Shown: positions 25,987 to 35,633 of the stretch, in pieces | How the letters are laid out: each line of letters opens with the position of its first letter | Numbering within the stretch: position 1 is the stretch's first letter | Assembly: GCA_021825945.1 (NCBI GenBank) | Contig: JAKAFN010000002.1 | Span: forward strand, 105,915-169,914 | Length of the DNA stretch: 64,000 nucleotides | Source of the DNA: Pseudomonadota bacterium | GTDB taxonomy: Bacteria; Pseudomonadota; Gammaproteobacteria; Burkholderiales; Burkholderiaceae_F | Direction: 5' to 3' | Position numbers and translations under genes: made by a program | The notes under the pieces: model-generated | What the model saw: only the letters and a program-made list of their open reading frames with translations | What the model was told of the DNA's origin: nothing | Database searches by the model: none

Positions 25987-26862
25987 ATGAACACCGTCCT
26001 TGCTCGCCTTTGGGTCGCACTGATCCTGCGCAGCGCGCATTGGTCCGCGGTTGCGCGCCGGCGACTCGCCGACCGCATCGGCGATCTGGCCGTACTCGCC
26101 GTGGCCCGGCGGCGACGCATCGCGGAAGCGAACCTGCGTGCCTGCTTTCCGGACCTGGGCGAGGCCGAACGACGGGGCATTCTGCGCCGGATGTTCCGTC
26201 ACGTCGCGCGCGGCGCGCTCGACCACGGCGTCCTCTGGCGCGCGCCGGCGGAGGAAATCCGGGAATTCGTCCGCGCGGAGGGGATGGAGCACCTGCGATC
26301 GGCGACGAACCGCCCCCTGCTCATGCTCGCTCCTCATTTCGTCGGTCTCGACGCCGGCGGCGCCCGCATCGCACTCGAATTCAAGGCGGTATCGATCTAC
26401 GCCCGCCAGTCCAATCCGGTATGGGACCGCTGGCTGGCCTTCGGCCGCGCGCGGTTCAACGAACCCCTGCTGGTCGCGCGCGGGGGCGCCGAACTGCGCA
26501 CCGCACTGCGTGCGATGCAATCCGGACTACCTTTTTATTATCTGCCCGACATGGATACGGGGGACAATCATTCGATCTTCGTGCCGTTCTTCGGCGTGGA
26601 TGCCGCGACGCTGCCGATGGTGTCCCGCATCGCGCGCATGATCGGGGCGAAAGTCGTGATGACCGTGACGGAACAAACGGCCGACGGCTACGTGCTACAC
26701 GTCGAGCCGCCCTGGGAAGACTTCCCCGGCGCCAGCGTCGAAGAAGACACCGCGCGCATGAATCGCGAGATCGAGCGCTGGGTGCGGCGCATGCCGGACC
26801 AATACCTCTGGACCCACCGTCGATTCAAGACCCGGCCACCGGGCGCCCCGGGCATCTACTGA
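25987..26862 (+). CDS. Second lipid A acyltransferase (LpxL/LpxM family)
   Basis: This 291-residue paralogue of the preceding gene has the canonical H-x4-D motif as HFVGLD at about residues 118-123. Other blocks are RIAEANLRACFPDL near the N-terminus, YYLPDMDTGDNHSIFVPFFG, and the C-terminal PDQYLWTHRRFKTRPPG. It probably adds the second acyloxyacyl chain to lipid A. The tandem of two such genes opposite metK is common in this order of bacteria. Which chain each enzyme adds cannot be told from sequence. Confidence 0.92.
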   Translation: MNTVLARLWVALILRSAHWSAVARRRLADRIGDLAVLAVARRRRIAEANLRACFPDLGEAERRGILRRMFRHVARGALDHGVLWRAPAEEIREFVRAEGMEHLRSATNRPLLMLAPHFVGLDAGGARIALEFKAVSIYARQSNPVWDRWLAFGRARFNEPLLVARGGAELRTALRAMQSGLPFYYLPDMDTGDNHSIFVPFFGVDAATLPMVSRIARMIGAKVVMTVTEQTADGYVLHVEPPWEDFPGASVEEDTARMNREIERWVRRMPDQYLWTHRRFKTRPPGAPGIY

Positions 26863-27057
26863 CGACAGCCCCGACCCTGCCTCGGAGCCTTCGGGGCGGG
26901 GCCAGGATGGCGCATGGACACATCCGAGGCCACTTTTTGCGCAAAAGCAGTTCAACGTCCTGTTTTTTTCATGGCGATGGCGTTAGGATCGTCGCCGAGC
27001 CCCATGGCCCCGGTCCCCCGCGGCGTGGGTTCGACTCTTCACTCATCGGAGAAAAAG

Positions 27058-27507
27058 ATGTTGAAAAAGGTGGGATTATTGATCGCCGCGACGGTGTTGT
27101 CCGCATCTGCGCTTGCCGACGTTCCGAAGGACAAACCCACGATGAAGTTCGCCTCGACTCCCATCCCGGAAAGGGTGCCGGCGGCGCACCAGGTATTCCC
27201 CTACCGCAGCCGCGAGCGCGTCGTCGTCATCGTCGTCGATCCGATCGTCTGTGGTCAGGAGCCCAAGAACGCCCGGTTCTGGATCAAGGGCAACAAGATC
27301 GCGGTGGCCTATGACCTGACCCCGGCGCCCGCCGGACGCCACCACCCCTGCACGGCCCACTCCACGTTCGACCTGCAGAACATTCCGGACCAGGACTTTT
27401 CCGTCGAGTTCCACGACGGCAAGGAAGTGCGCACGGCGCACATGATGCGCTGCCCGAACACCGCGCCGGAAGGCGACATCTGGGATTGCATGGTACCGAA
27501 GCCCTAA
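27058..27507 (+). CDS. Small secreted protein of unknown function with four cysteines
   Basis: This 149-residue protein has a clear signal peptide (MLKKVGLLIAATVLSASALA, then DVP), preceded by a GGAG ribosome binding site. The mature part of about 129 residues has four cysteines (VCGQ, HPCTA, MRCPN, WDCMV) that could form two disulfides in the periplasm. A strand-like RVVVIVVDP lies in the middle. I do not recognise the family. It stands alone between the lpxL pair and the efflux operon; a link to either is not shown. Confidence 0.75.
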   Translation: MLKKVGLLIAATVLSASALADVPKDKPTMKFASTPIPERVPAAHQVFPYRSRERVVVIVVDPIVCGQEPKNARFWIKGNKIAVAYDLTPAPAGRHHPCTAHSTFDLQNIPDQDFSVEFHDGKEVRTAHMMRCPNTAPEGDIWDCMVPKP

Positions 27508-27627
27508 GCCGGATTCCCGCAGGCAACCACGGGCGCGCGCGAGGACCGCCCTTCTCGCGAGCGCCTTTTTTCGCCGACGCGCATGCGCGATCGTGCCGCA
27601 CCGACGCAGACCTTGCAGGATTGAAAC

Positions 27628-29208
27628 ATGAAGGCGGAAACGGCCCCGCTTGGCGCGCGCCGCGGACTCTTGGTTCGGGCCACGGTGCTCGCCGCGCTCC
27701 TACCGTTGGCGTCCTGCACCGTCGGTCCGGACTTCGTACCGCCGACAGCACCGGCGGCGAAGCACCTCGCACCCGGGACGGCGACATCCGATCTCGCCGC
27801 CGGGGCAGGAGAACCGACCCAGCGCCTTGTCGAAGGTCAGCCGATTTCCGCGCAGTGGTGGCGAATGTTTCACAACTCCACGCTCGATCGCGTCGAGCGT
27901 GACGCGCTTGCATCCAGCCCCACCCTCGCCGCCGCGCGGGCAACCTTGGCGCAAGCCCGGGAGGAGGTCGCAGCGGCGCGTGGCGGCTACTATCCCCAAG
28001 TCGGTCTGGCGGCCTCGGCCGAGCGCCAAAAGGGTCCGCCCTTCGCCCTGGGCTTGTTGCCGTCGGCAAGCCAGGGGCTTCCGATCTTCAATCTATACCA
28101 GCTTGGACCGACGGTAAGTTTCCTGCCCGACGCCTTCGGCCTCACCGCACGAACCGTCGAAGCGCAGCAGGCGCTCGCAGACGACGCGGGTTATCAACTT
28201 GCCGCGGCGCGCCTGACCATGACGGGAAGTGTGGCGACGCAGGCGCTCACGATCGCCGCATTGCGACGGCAGATCGATGCCGCCCGGGAGATCGTCGCCG
28301 AAGACCGAAAGAATCTTGCGCTGGTGCGGCAAGCGCGGGACGCCGGGCGTGCCACCCGCGGCGACGAACTCAGCGCCCAGGCACAACTTGCCGAGGACCG
28401 AGCCGCCCTGCCGCCGCTGCGCGCGCAGCGCAGCGCCGCCGAAGACGCGCTCGCCGTCCTGGTTGGCCGGGCGCCCACGGCGTGGTCCGTGCCGCGGTTC
28501 GACCTCGACGACTTCACGCTGCCGACCGAAATACCGGTAAGCCTTCCCTCGACCTTGGTTCGGCAGCGCCCGGACATCCTGGCGGCACAGGCGCGACTCC
28601 ATGCGCGCAGTGCCGCGATCGGAATCGCCACCGCCCAGATGTATCCGAGTTTCCCGATTTCCGCCTCGATCGGTACCGCAGCCCTGGCGACCACGACGCT
28701 GGGTGCGTCGCGCAGCATCTTCTGGACCTTGGCCGGCGGCCTGGTCGTGCCGATCTTCCAGGGCGGAACGCTCCAGGCGCAGCGCCGGGCGGCCGTCGAC
28801 GCATTCCATGCCTCGCTGGCCGTGTATCGGCAGACGGTGCTGGCCGCATTCGGGCAAGTTGCCGATACCCTGCATGCGCTCCGCGACGATGCCGCGCTCG
28901 CCGACGCCGAGCGCCGTGCACTCGACGCCGCGACTGCGGCCGCATCGCTCCAGCGTGTGCGCTATGCCGCGGGCCGCGGCACCGTTCCGGCGTTGATCGA
29001 AGCCGAACGCGCCGTGCAGCGAGCGCGAATCGGCTACGCCGGCGCGCAATCGCAGCGCGACCTCGATACTGCAAGGCTGCTCGTGGCGATGGGAGGCGGA
29101 TGGCGGCAAGACGCCACCCCGGATTCTTCCGAATGCTCGCAGTGCGTCCGCGAGCGGCGGCACGGCCCGGCGCAACTCGCTGGCGCGAACCGCTCGGCAA
29201 CCCGATAG
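27628..29208 (+). CDS. Outer-membrane efflux lipoprotein (NodT/OprM type, TolC-like)
   Basis: This 526-residue protein is the outer-membrane channel of the efflux system encoded by the next four genes. The signal peptide ends in a lipobox before LASCTVGPDF, as in NodT and OprM. Two repeated coiled-coil halves with TolC-type motifs follow, for example RQRPDILAAQARLHARSAAIG and the paired VADTLHALRDDA helix. The C-terminal 25 residues (after WRQDATP) look like an unstructured tail. The next gene starts nine bases downstream, so this is one operon. Confidence 0.92.
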   Translation: MKAETAPLGARRGLLVRATVLAALLPLASCTVGPDFVPPTAPAAKHLAPGTATSDLAAGAGEPTQRLVEGQPISAQWWRMFHNSTLDRVERDALASSPTLAAARATLAQAREEVAAARGGYYPQVGLAASAERQKGPPFALGLLPSASQGLPIFNLYQLGPTVSFLPDAFGLTARTVEAQQALADDAGYQLAAARLTMTGSVATQALTIAALRRQIDAAREIVAEDRKNLALVRQARDAGRATRGDELSAQAQLAEDRAALPPLRAQRSAAEDALAVLVGRAPTAWSVPRFDLDDFTLPTEIPVSLPSTLVRQRPDILAAQARLHARSAAIGIATAQMYPSFPISASIGTAALATTTLGASRSIFWTLAGGLVVPIFQGGTLQAQRRAAVDAFHASLAVYRQTVLAAFGQVADTLHALRDDAALADAERRALDAATAAASLQRVRYAAGRGTVPALIEAERAVQRARIGYAGAQSQRDLDTARLLVAMGGGWRQDATPDSSECSQCVRERRHGPAQLAGANRSATR

Positions 29209-29217
29209 AGGATAGAA

Positions 29218-30258
29218 ATGATCGCACGACGTCGTTTGGGAGCGGTGGTCGTAATCGCGGCAGTGGTGATCGGCGGGGTGCTGCTGTATCGACATCTGCA
29301 CGTCACGGCCGATGACGGCACGATGGTCTTCTACGGCGATGTCGATATCCGCGAAGTTCAACCGGCGTTCAATGACAGCGGTGCGGTCACGGCGATGCAG
29401 GTCGTGGAAGGCACGACGATAAAAAAAGGGCAGTTGCTCGCCACCCTCGACGACACGCGGTACGCGGCGCGCCTGGCCCAGGCAAAGGCGCAGGCACGCA
29501 GCCTGAAGGCGACGCTGACCAAGCTTCTGCATGGTTCGCGTCCCGAAGAAGTGGTCCAAGCCAGAGCGACAATGACGGCGCTGCGTGCGATCTATGAAAA
29601 GAACAAGATCGTCTACGCACGGACGCTGCGCCTGATGCCCCAGGGAATTGCCTCGGCCGAAGACCGAGACAACGCGCGCGCGCAGCTCGACTCCTCGCGC
29701 AACGATTTCGAGGCCGCGCGCCAAGCCTACATCCTGGCGGTGAAAGGCCCCCGCGTCGAGGACATCGATGCGGCACGCACCGCCTATCAAGCGGCCGTGG
29801 CGAACGTCGCACTGGCCGAACGCGAATACGCCGACACGCGCCTATACGCACCCGCCGACGGCGTCGTGGAAAACCGCATCCTGGAGCCCGGCGACATGGC
29901 CTCGCCGGCCGCGCCGGTGTACACCATCGCCTTGACCCAACCGCTGTGGATCCGGGCCTATGTCCCCGAGAACGATCTCGGCAAGATCCATCTCGGCATG
30001 GCCGCGACCGTCACGACCGACAGCTACCCCGGCCATGTGTACCGCGGCTGGCTCGGCTATCTGTCGCCGACTTCGGAGTTCACGCCGAAAACGGTCGAAA
30101 CGCCGGAGCTGCGCACGGCGCTCGTCTACCAGCTTCGCGTCTACGTATGCAACACGCGCGATGAACTGCGGCTGGGTATGCCGGCGACGGTTCACGTCGA
30201 CTTGAACCAGGCACCCACCGCGCCCGGATGCGGGCCTGCCGATGCAAGCCGACCCTGA
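29218..30258 (+). CDS. Membrane fusion protein of HlyD/YbhG type
   Basis: This 346-residue periplasmic adaptor links the ABC pump to the outer-membrane channel. An N-terminal membrane helix (AVVVIAAVVIGGVLLYRHL) is followed by a lipoyl half, a coiled-coil hairpin (about residues 75-200) and a second lipoyl half with ADTRLYAPADGVVENRILEPGD in two parts. Beta-barrel segments end the protein. It resembles E. coli YbhG. Its 3' end overlaps the ATP-binding gene by 17 bases, which indicates translational coupling. Confidence 0.9.
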   Translation: MIARRRLGAVVVIAAVVIGGVLLYRHLHVTADDGTMVFYGDVDIREVQPAFNDSGAVTAMQVVEGTTIKKGQLLATLDDTRYAARLAQAKAQARSLKATLTKLLHGSRPEEVVQARATMTALRAIYEKNKIVYARTLRLMPQGIASAEDRDNARAQLDSSRNDFEAARQAYILAVKGPRVEDIDAARTAYQAAVANVALAEREYADTRLYAPADGVVENRILEPGDMASPAAPVYTIALTQPLWIRAYVPENDLGKIHLGMAATVTTDSYPGHVYRGWLGYLSPTSEFTPKTVETPELRTALVYQLRVYVCNTRDELRLGMPATVHVDLNQAPTAPGCGPADASRP

Positions 30259-32029
30259 CAGCAACTGGGCACTGCAGCTTGCGGACGTCCGTCGCAGCTT
30301 CCGCTCCGGCACCCGCGAGATCCGCGCAGTCGACGGCGTTACCGCCGACATCGAACGCGGCGCGGTAACCGGGCTGATCGGTCCCGACGGCGCAGGCAAG
30401 ACCACGTTGATGCGACTCATCGCCGGGCTGCTGCGCGCCGATACCGGCCGAATCACGATTCTCGGTATTGATGTGGCGCAGGATCCGCTAGCGGCCCAAC
30501 TGCACTTGGGCTACATGCCCCAGCGCTTCGGTCTCTATGAGGACCTGACCGTCCAGGAAAATCTGGACCTCTATGCCGACCTCCAGGGCGTTCCCAGAGC
30601 AGCGCGCGAGGAACGCTATGCCGATCTGCTGCCGATGACCGGCCTCGGTCCGTTCGCCACGAGAACGGCCGGCCACCTCTCGGGGGGCATGAAGCAGAAG
30701 CTCGGTCTGGCGTGCACCTTGGTCCAGCCACCCGATCTGTTGCTGCTCGACGAACCGACGGTCGGCGTCGACCCGGTGTCGCGGCGGGAGTTGTGGCAGA
30801 TCATCGACCGCCTGACCAATGAACTGCATATGACGGTTCTCTTCAGCACCGCCTACCTCGACGAAGCCGAACGATGCCGACGAGTGCTGCTGATGCACGA
30901 GGGCCGCCTGCTGGGGAGCGGCCCGCCGTCGGCATTCACCGCGGAGATGGCCGGGCGAAGTTACTTCGCATCGGCGGCACTGGCACGCCGTCCCCTCCAG
31001 GCACGGCTGGCGCAAACGCCGGGGGTCATCGATGCCGTGATCCAGGGTAGCCGGGTGCGGGTGGTGACCGCCACGACCGATCCGCTCGACACCGCGACGA
31101 TCCTGCAAGACGGCCGCGACTTGGCCCTCGTGCCAACCGCCCCACGCTTCGAGGATAGCTTCGTCGCGCGGCTGCGCGCGCTCGAGCATGGCACGGCGGC
31201 ACCCGCGGCAAGCGCGCCGCCCGTTGGGCCCGATCCGGAGCTGGGCGCCGCCGGCAAGCCGGAAAAAAATGCGGCCGCCGTCATCGAAGTCGCACACCTC
31301 ACCCGCCGATTCGGCGCCTTCGTCGCGGTCGACGACGTATCGTTCCAGGTCGCTCGAGGCGAGATCTTCGGATTGCTCGGGGCCAACGGCGCCGGAAAAA
31401 CCACCACCTTCCGCATGATATGCGGCCTGCTCCCGCCGTCGGACGGGACACTACGTGTCGCCGGCTTCGATCTGCGCCACTCGGCTGCCACGGCACGCGC
31501 GCGGATCGGCTACATGGCGCAAAAATTCTCGCTCTATGCCGATCTGTCCGTAGCGCAGAACCTACGATTCTTCAGCAGCGCCTACCGCCTCCTCGGTGTG
31601 CGACAACAGGTCCGGATCGACTGGGCGCTCGACGAATTCGAACTGCGCCCCATGATCGAGGCCACGGCGCGCGACCTGCCCCTGGGCTACAAGCAGCGGC
31701 TGGCGCTCGCCTGTGCGCTGATGCACGAACCCGACATCCTGTTTCTCGACGAACCGACATCGGGCGTCGACCCGCTGGCACGGCGCGAATTCTGGCGGCG
31801 CATCAACGCCCTCGCGGATTCCGGCGTGACGGTTCTCATAACCACCCACTTCATGGAAGAGGCGGAGTACTGCGACCGCTTGGTGATCATGGCGAACGGC
31901 CGCGTCCTGACCGATGGGACGCCGGACGCGATCAAGGCGGCGGCACGCCGGGCGGATCGCCCCGATCCGACCATGGAAGACGCCTTCATCTCCATCATCG
32001 AGGCGGCCGGTGCGCCGGCGGCGGCATGA
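30242..32029 (+). CDS. Tandem ABC transporter ATP-binding protein, YbhF type
   Basis: This 595-residue protein has two complete ATP-binding domains fused. The first has Walker A GPDGAGKTT at about residue 47, signature LSGGMKQK and Walker B LLLLDEP. The second has Walker A GANGAGKTT at about residue 380, signature-like LPLGYKQR and Walker B ILFLDEP. The linker is about 50 residues long (Ala/Pro-rich). The layout equals E. coli YbhF. It powers the two permeases encoded next, and its stop overlaps the first permease ATG as ATGA. Confidence 0.93.
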   Translation: MQADPDSNWALQLADVRRSFRSGTREIRAVDGVTADIERGAVTGLIGPDGAGKTTLMRLIAGLLRADTGRITILGIDVAQDPLAAQLHLGYMPQRFGLYEDLTVQENLDLYADLQGVPRAAREERYADLLPMTGLGPFATRTAGHLSGGMKQKLGLACTLVQPPDLLLLDEPTVGVDPVSRRELWQIIDRLTNELHMTVLFSTAYLDEAERCRRVLLMHEGRLLGSGPPSAFTAEMAGRSYFASAALARRPLQARLAQTPGVIDAVIQGSRVRVVTATTDPLDTATILQDGRDLALVPTAPRFEDSFVARLRALEHGTAAPAASAPPVGPDPELGAAGKPEKNAAAVIEVAHLTRRFGAFVAVDDVSFQVARGEIFGLLGANGAGKTTTFRMICGLLPPSDGTLRVAGFDLRHSAATARARIGYMAQKFSLYADLSVAQNLRFFSSAYRLLGVRQQVRIDWALDEFELRPMIEATARDLPLGYKQRLALACALMHEPDILFLDEPTSGVDPLARREFWRRINALADSGVTVLITTHFMEEAEYCDRLVIMANGRVLTDGTPDAIKAAARRADRPDPTMEDAFISIIEAAGAPAAA

Positions 32030-33147
32030 ATCCCGCGGTCGTTCGCCTGCTCGCCCTGGTGCGCAAGGAATTTATCCAGATCTGGCGTGATCCATCGTCT
32101 CTGGCGATCGCCTTCGTTCTACCCGCGGTGCTTTTGCTGATTTTCGGCTATGGCGTTTCGCTCGACGCCCGCAATGTCCCGCTGGCCCTGGTGACGGAGG
32201 CCCCCGATGCGACCACCGCCAGCTTCGCGGCGGCGTTCGCACATTCGCCTTACTTCGTGCCCCGAAAATACGCCACCATGCACGACGCCGAGCGTGCGAT
32301 GGCGCGGCACACGGTCAACGGCATCGTCTGGCTGCGGTCCGACTTCACCCGGCGTGCCGACTCATACGGCGCGGCGCCGATCGGCGTGCTCGTCAACGGC
32401 GTCGACGCCAACACCGCCCGGATCGTCGAAGGATATGTGCAACAGGTCTGGCTGACCTGGCTCACGGCGCGCGCGCGTGACGCCGGCAAGCCCATGACGC
32501 TTCCGCTCGCCGTCCAACCCCAGGTGCGGTTCAATCCGGCGGTGCGCAGTCGGGACTATCTCGTTCCGGGTTTGATCGCGATGATCATGACGCTCACCGG
32601 CGCACTGCTTACCGCCCTGGTCATCGCGCGGGAGTGGGAACGGGGAACGATGGAGGCACTCATGGTCACCCGGGTGCGCATGCGAGAGATCGTGCTAGCC
32701 AAACTAATTCCCTACTTCATCCTGGGCATGGGCGGTATGGCGGCATCGGTCGCGATGGCGGTGTTCCTGTTCCATGTTCCGCTCAATGGGTCGATGCTCG
32801 TACTCACCGCGACCTCGGCTCTGTTCATGATCGCCGCCCTCGGCATGGGATTGCTGATTTCCAGCTTCGCCCGAAACCAGTTCGTCGCCGGACAGATCGC
32901 CATCATCACGACCTTCCTGCCGGCGTTCATCCTCTCCGGATTCGTCTTCGACATCCACAGCATGCCGCAACCGATCCGAATCGTGACCCACATCGTCGCG
33001 GCACGCTATTTCGTCGCGATCCTGCAATCGGTATTTCTCGCCGGCGATGTCTGGCCGGTGATCGTTCCCAACGCGATCGCGCTGGGAATCATGGCGACGA
33101 TTTTCCTGGTTCTGGTGCGCGCGAGCGCGCGAAAGCGGCTGGACTGA
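32026..33147 (+). CDS. ABC-2 type permease, YbhS type
   Basis: This 373-residue inner-membrane protein has one N-terminal helix, a large periplasmic domain and five C-terminal helices, as in YbhS/YhhJ permeases. Marks are VRKEFIQIWRDPSSLAIAFVLP at the start, AREWERGTMEALMVTRV before the third helix, and FVFDIHSMPQPIRIVTHIV near the end. It is expected to form a heterodimer with the next gene product. The ATG at 32026 overlaps the ATP-binding gene stop. Confidence 0.92.
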   Translation: MNPAVVRLLALVRKEFIQIWRDPSSLAIAFVLPAVLLLIFGYGVSLDARNVPLALVTEAPDATTASFAAAFAHSPYFVPRKYATMHDAERAMARHTVNGIVWLRSDFTRRADSYGAAPIGVLVNGVDANTARIVEGYVQQVWLTWLTARARDAGKPMTLPLAVQPQVRFNPAVRSRDYLVPGLIAMIMTLTGALLTALVIAREWERGTMEALMVTRVRMREIVLAKLIPYFILGMGGMAASVAMAVFLFHVPLNGSMLVLTATSALFMIAALGMGLLISSFARNQFVAGQIAIITTFLPAFILSGFVFDIHSMPQPIRIVTHIVAARYFVAILQSVFLAGDVWPVIVPNAIALGIMATIFLVLVRASARKRLD

Positions 33148-33152
33148 ACAAC

Positions 33153-34262
33153 ATGTGGCGGCAAGTTCTCGCATTGATCCGAAAAGAATTGCTCGCGGTG
33201 CTGCGCGATGCGCGCAGCCGCGCGGTGCTCATCGGCCCGCCCCTGGTGCAGCTTCTCGTCTTCGGCTACGCGGCGAGCTTCGACATCAATCATGTGCCGA
33301 TCGCCATCCTCGACAAGGATCACAGCCAACCATCACGCGATCTGATCGCACGGTTCGCGGGATCGCCCGCCTTCCGGGTCGAAAAGGTCCTGCGAAACGA
33401 TGAGCCGATCGACCAGATCATCGACGAACGCCGGGTCCAGATGGTTCTGGTGGTCGATTCGAATTTCACGCGCGATCTGCTGGTTCACCGGCCCGCGCGT
33501 CTGCAGGTGATCGTCGACGGCCGCAACTCGAACACCGCGCTCCTGATCGAGAGTTACGCCAATACGATCCTCAACGATTTCTCGCTCGCTTGGTCTGCCG
33601 ACCACGCCGGACAACCCCTCCCGGCCGTGCTCAACATCCGAACGCGCTACAACCCGACGCTGACCTCCCGCTGGTTCATCGTTCCGGGCATCGTCGCCTT
33701 GCTCACCATGGTGGTGACGCTGCTGGTGGTCGGCCTGTCGGTGGCGCGCGAACGCGAGATGGGAACCTTTGACCAGTTGCTCGTCACCCCGCTGCGACAA
33801 ATCGACATCCTGCTCGGGAAAGGGCTGCCTGGCGTCCTCATCGGTACGATCGAGGCAACCCTGATCATCACGGCCGCCGTATTCTGGTTTCATGTGCCGT
33901 TACGAGGGCACCTGCTGCCGCTCTACGTTGGATTGCTGTTGTTCGTCCTGGCCGTCACCGGTATGGGCCTGGCGATCTCGGCGCTCTCCGCGACCCAACA
34001 GCAAGCGCTGCTTGGTGCGTTCCTGTTCATCGTCCCCTCGGTGATCCTCTCCGGGTTTGCGACGCCCATCGCCAACATGCCGACGTGGATCCAGAACATC
34101 ACCTGGATCAATCCGATGCGATACTTTCTGATCGTCGTACGCAGCGTCTTCCTCGAGGGCGCCGGATTTGGCGAACTCGCGCCGCAGTTCTGGCCGATGG
34201 CCGCGATCGGCGTCGTCACCTTATCGGCGGCCGGATGGCTGTTCCGCAGGCGCGTCGTCTGA
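33153..34262 (+). CDS. ABC-2 type permease, YbhR type
   Basis: This 369-residue partner permease has the same layout as the preceding gene and about the same length. Marks are LIRKELLAVLRDARSRAVLIGPP, the AREREMGTFDQLLVTPLR loop, and the C-terminal ILSGFATPIANMPTWIQNITWINP. It starts six bases after the previous stop. With the four upstream genes it completes a tripartite efflux pump of the YbhGFSR kind, which in E. coli exports cationic drugs. The substrate here is unknown, and no regulator gene is adjacent. Confidence 0.92.
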   Translation: MWRQVLALIRKELLAVLRDARSRAVLIGPPLVQLLVFGYAASFDINHVPIAILDKDHSQPSRDLIARFAGSPAFRVEKVLRNDEPIDQIIDERRVQMVLVVDSNFTRDLLVHRPARLQVIVDGRNSNTALLIESYANTILNDFSLAWSADHAGQPLPAVLNIRTRYNPTLTSRWFIVPGIVALLTMVVTLLVVGLSVAREREMGTFDQLLVTPLRQIDILLGKGLPGVLIGTIEATLIITAAVFWFHVPLRGHLLPLYVGLLLFVLAVTGMGLAISALSATQQQALLGAFLFIVPSVILSGFATPIANMPTWIQNITWINPMRYFLIVVRSVFLEGAGFGELAPQFWPMAAIGVVTLSAAGWLFRRRVV

Positions 34263-34329
34263 CCCTTGCAAGCGAGATCGAACGATCCGGCGGGATGCGC
34301 CGCCGTTCTCCTTTCTGCCGCGCAGGTTC

Positions 34330-35157
34330 CTAAGGTATGTTCTTGTACAGCATGTACGACGCGACCACGACGACGATCCCGGCAAAGATCCAGTTCAGGG
34401 TGTCCTTGCCGCTGCGTCCGAATCGGGTGGCGGCGCGGGTCCCGGCCCAGCCGCCGACGATGCCGCCGGCAATGAACTGCAGGGCCACCCGCCAGTCCAG
34501 CATGCCCGAGCGGGCATAGTTCAGCGCCGTGGTCAGGCCGAACGTGCCGACCGAGATCAACGACGTTCCGATCGCCGTAACCATGGGCATCCCCGTAGGC
34601 AGCGCCAGGCCGGGAACGATCAGGAATCCGCCCCCGATTCCGAAAAACCCCGAAAACAGGCCGGCCAGGGCTGCCGAACCGGCGAGGCGGACGGCGCACA
34701 GACCTTCGTCGCACTGCGCCCGCCCTTTCTCCAGCATCGCGGCGACGGCGCGCTGGCGAACCATCAGGACGGCGATCGCGAGCATCAACAGGCCGAACAG
34801 GAACAGCAGGCGCCGTCCGTCGACGGCCTTGCCGATGCTGGAACCGACGAAGGCCATCACCGCGCCGACCACCGCGAACAAGGTGCCCTGCCGCCATCGC
34901 ACGTTGCCGGCACGCGCATGCAGCGCCAGATTGACATAGGCGTTCATCGAGACGGCAAACGCGGTGGTGCCGATCACCACATGCGGATCCGGGTACCCGA
35001 CCAGGTATAGCAGGAGCGGCACGGCGAGTATCGACCCACCCCCACCGATGATGCCGAGGGTAAAGCCGACCGCGCTCCCGGAGAGCACGGTCAGCGCATG
35101 CTGCGCGACGGTGAGCGCGACACCGGCGGCGTGAGGAAGATGGGCAACGGGATCCAT
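34330..35157 (-). CDS. TauE/SafE-family membrane permease
   Basis: This 275-residue protein has eight hydrophobic helices in two related halves, each starting with a glycine-rich block (GFTLGIIGGGGSILAVPLLLY and GLFSGFFGIGGGFLIVPGLAL). This is the TauE/SafE (DUF81) family, which exports or imports small sulfur compounds or carboxylates. The substrate cannot be told. The ATG at 35157 is chosen as the frame upstream is arginine-rich and without similarity. It is divergent from the leuA remnant and methyltransferase gene. Confidence 0.88.
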   Translation of the reverse strand: MDPVAHLPHAAGVALTVAQHALTVLSGSAVGFTLGIIGGGGSILAVPLLLYLVGYPDPHVVIGTTAFAVSMNAYVNLALHARAGNVRWRQGTLFAVVGAVMAFVGSSIGKAVDGRRLLFLFGLLMLAIAVLMVRQRAVAAMLEKGRAQCDEGLCAVRLAGSAALAGLFSGFFGIGGGFLIVPGLALPTGMPMVTAIGTSLISVGTFGLTTALNYARSGMLDWRVALQFIAGGIVGGWAGTRAATRFGRSGKDTLNWIFAGIVVVVASYMLYKNIP

Positions 35158-35633
35158 GGCGGCAGCAGGATAGCCGGTTGGCCGGCGTCGCGCCGCAAAC
35201 CACGGGAGCAATTGACCGATTCCGCGCATTCGCATACGCTTTGGCCGTGATTTCCCGTGCGCCCTGCCCCCGCGACCCGCGTTGCACCCTGCTGCCGGCC
35301 CGACTAGCGCTGGGCCGGGGTCTGCCTGCGCGCCACGACGTCCCCGCGACGTTCTGATTTCCCCCCTGACCCCGGCCACGCAACGGCGCTCCGCCACCGG
35401 AGCATCGCAGGGGGTACGCGCATCCAATCCGTCCTGGTTCGCACGCGGCTCACGCCGGGCGCCGATCCGGCTTTCCACCGACCTGCGCGACGGCAACCCG
35501 GCGCTGTTCGAGCCGATGAGTCCAGCACGGAAGCTGCGCTTCTTCGATGCCCGCGTCGGGATCGGTTACGAGACGCTGCGGCACCGGTTCGAGATCCACC
35601 CATCGCGAAACACGCGGGGAAAGGAGCAATCCC
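35158..35633. other. Divergent intergenic region with promoter-like elements and a leuA remnant
   Basis: A -35 TTGACC (35212-35217) and a -10-like TACGCT (35235-35240), 17 bases apart, point to the right. Beyond them the region has a leuA N-terminal remnant (35456-35572). An AAAGGAG ribosome binding site precedes the methyltransferase ATG at 35634. I see no other gene. Confidence 0.45.
35456..35572 (+). pseudogene. 2-Isopropylmalate synthase (leuA) N-terminal remnant
   Basis: The plus strand encodes RAPIRLSTDLRDGNPALFEP, then MSPARKLRFFDARVGIGYE. This matches the N-terminal active-site block of 2-isopropylmalate synthase (type RAPIWxSxDLRDGNQALxEPM followed by KLRFFxxLVxIGFKE), including the Arg-Asp pair that binds substrate and metal. 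Similarity stops at about 35572, before GFKEIEVGFP, and the frame ends at 35647 inside the methyltransferase gene. No barrel or regulatory domain is present. It is a decayed fragment, not a gene. Confidence 0.75.
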
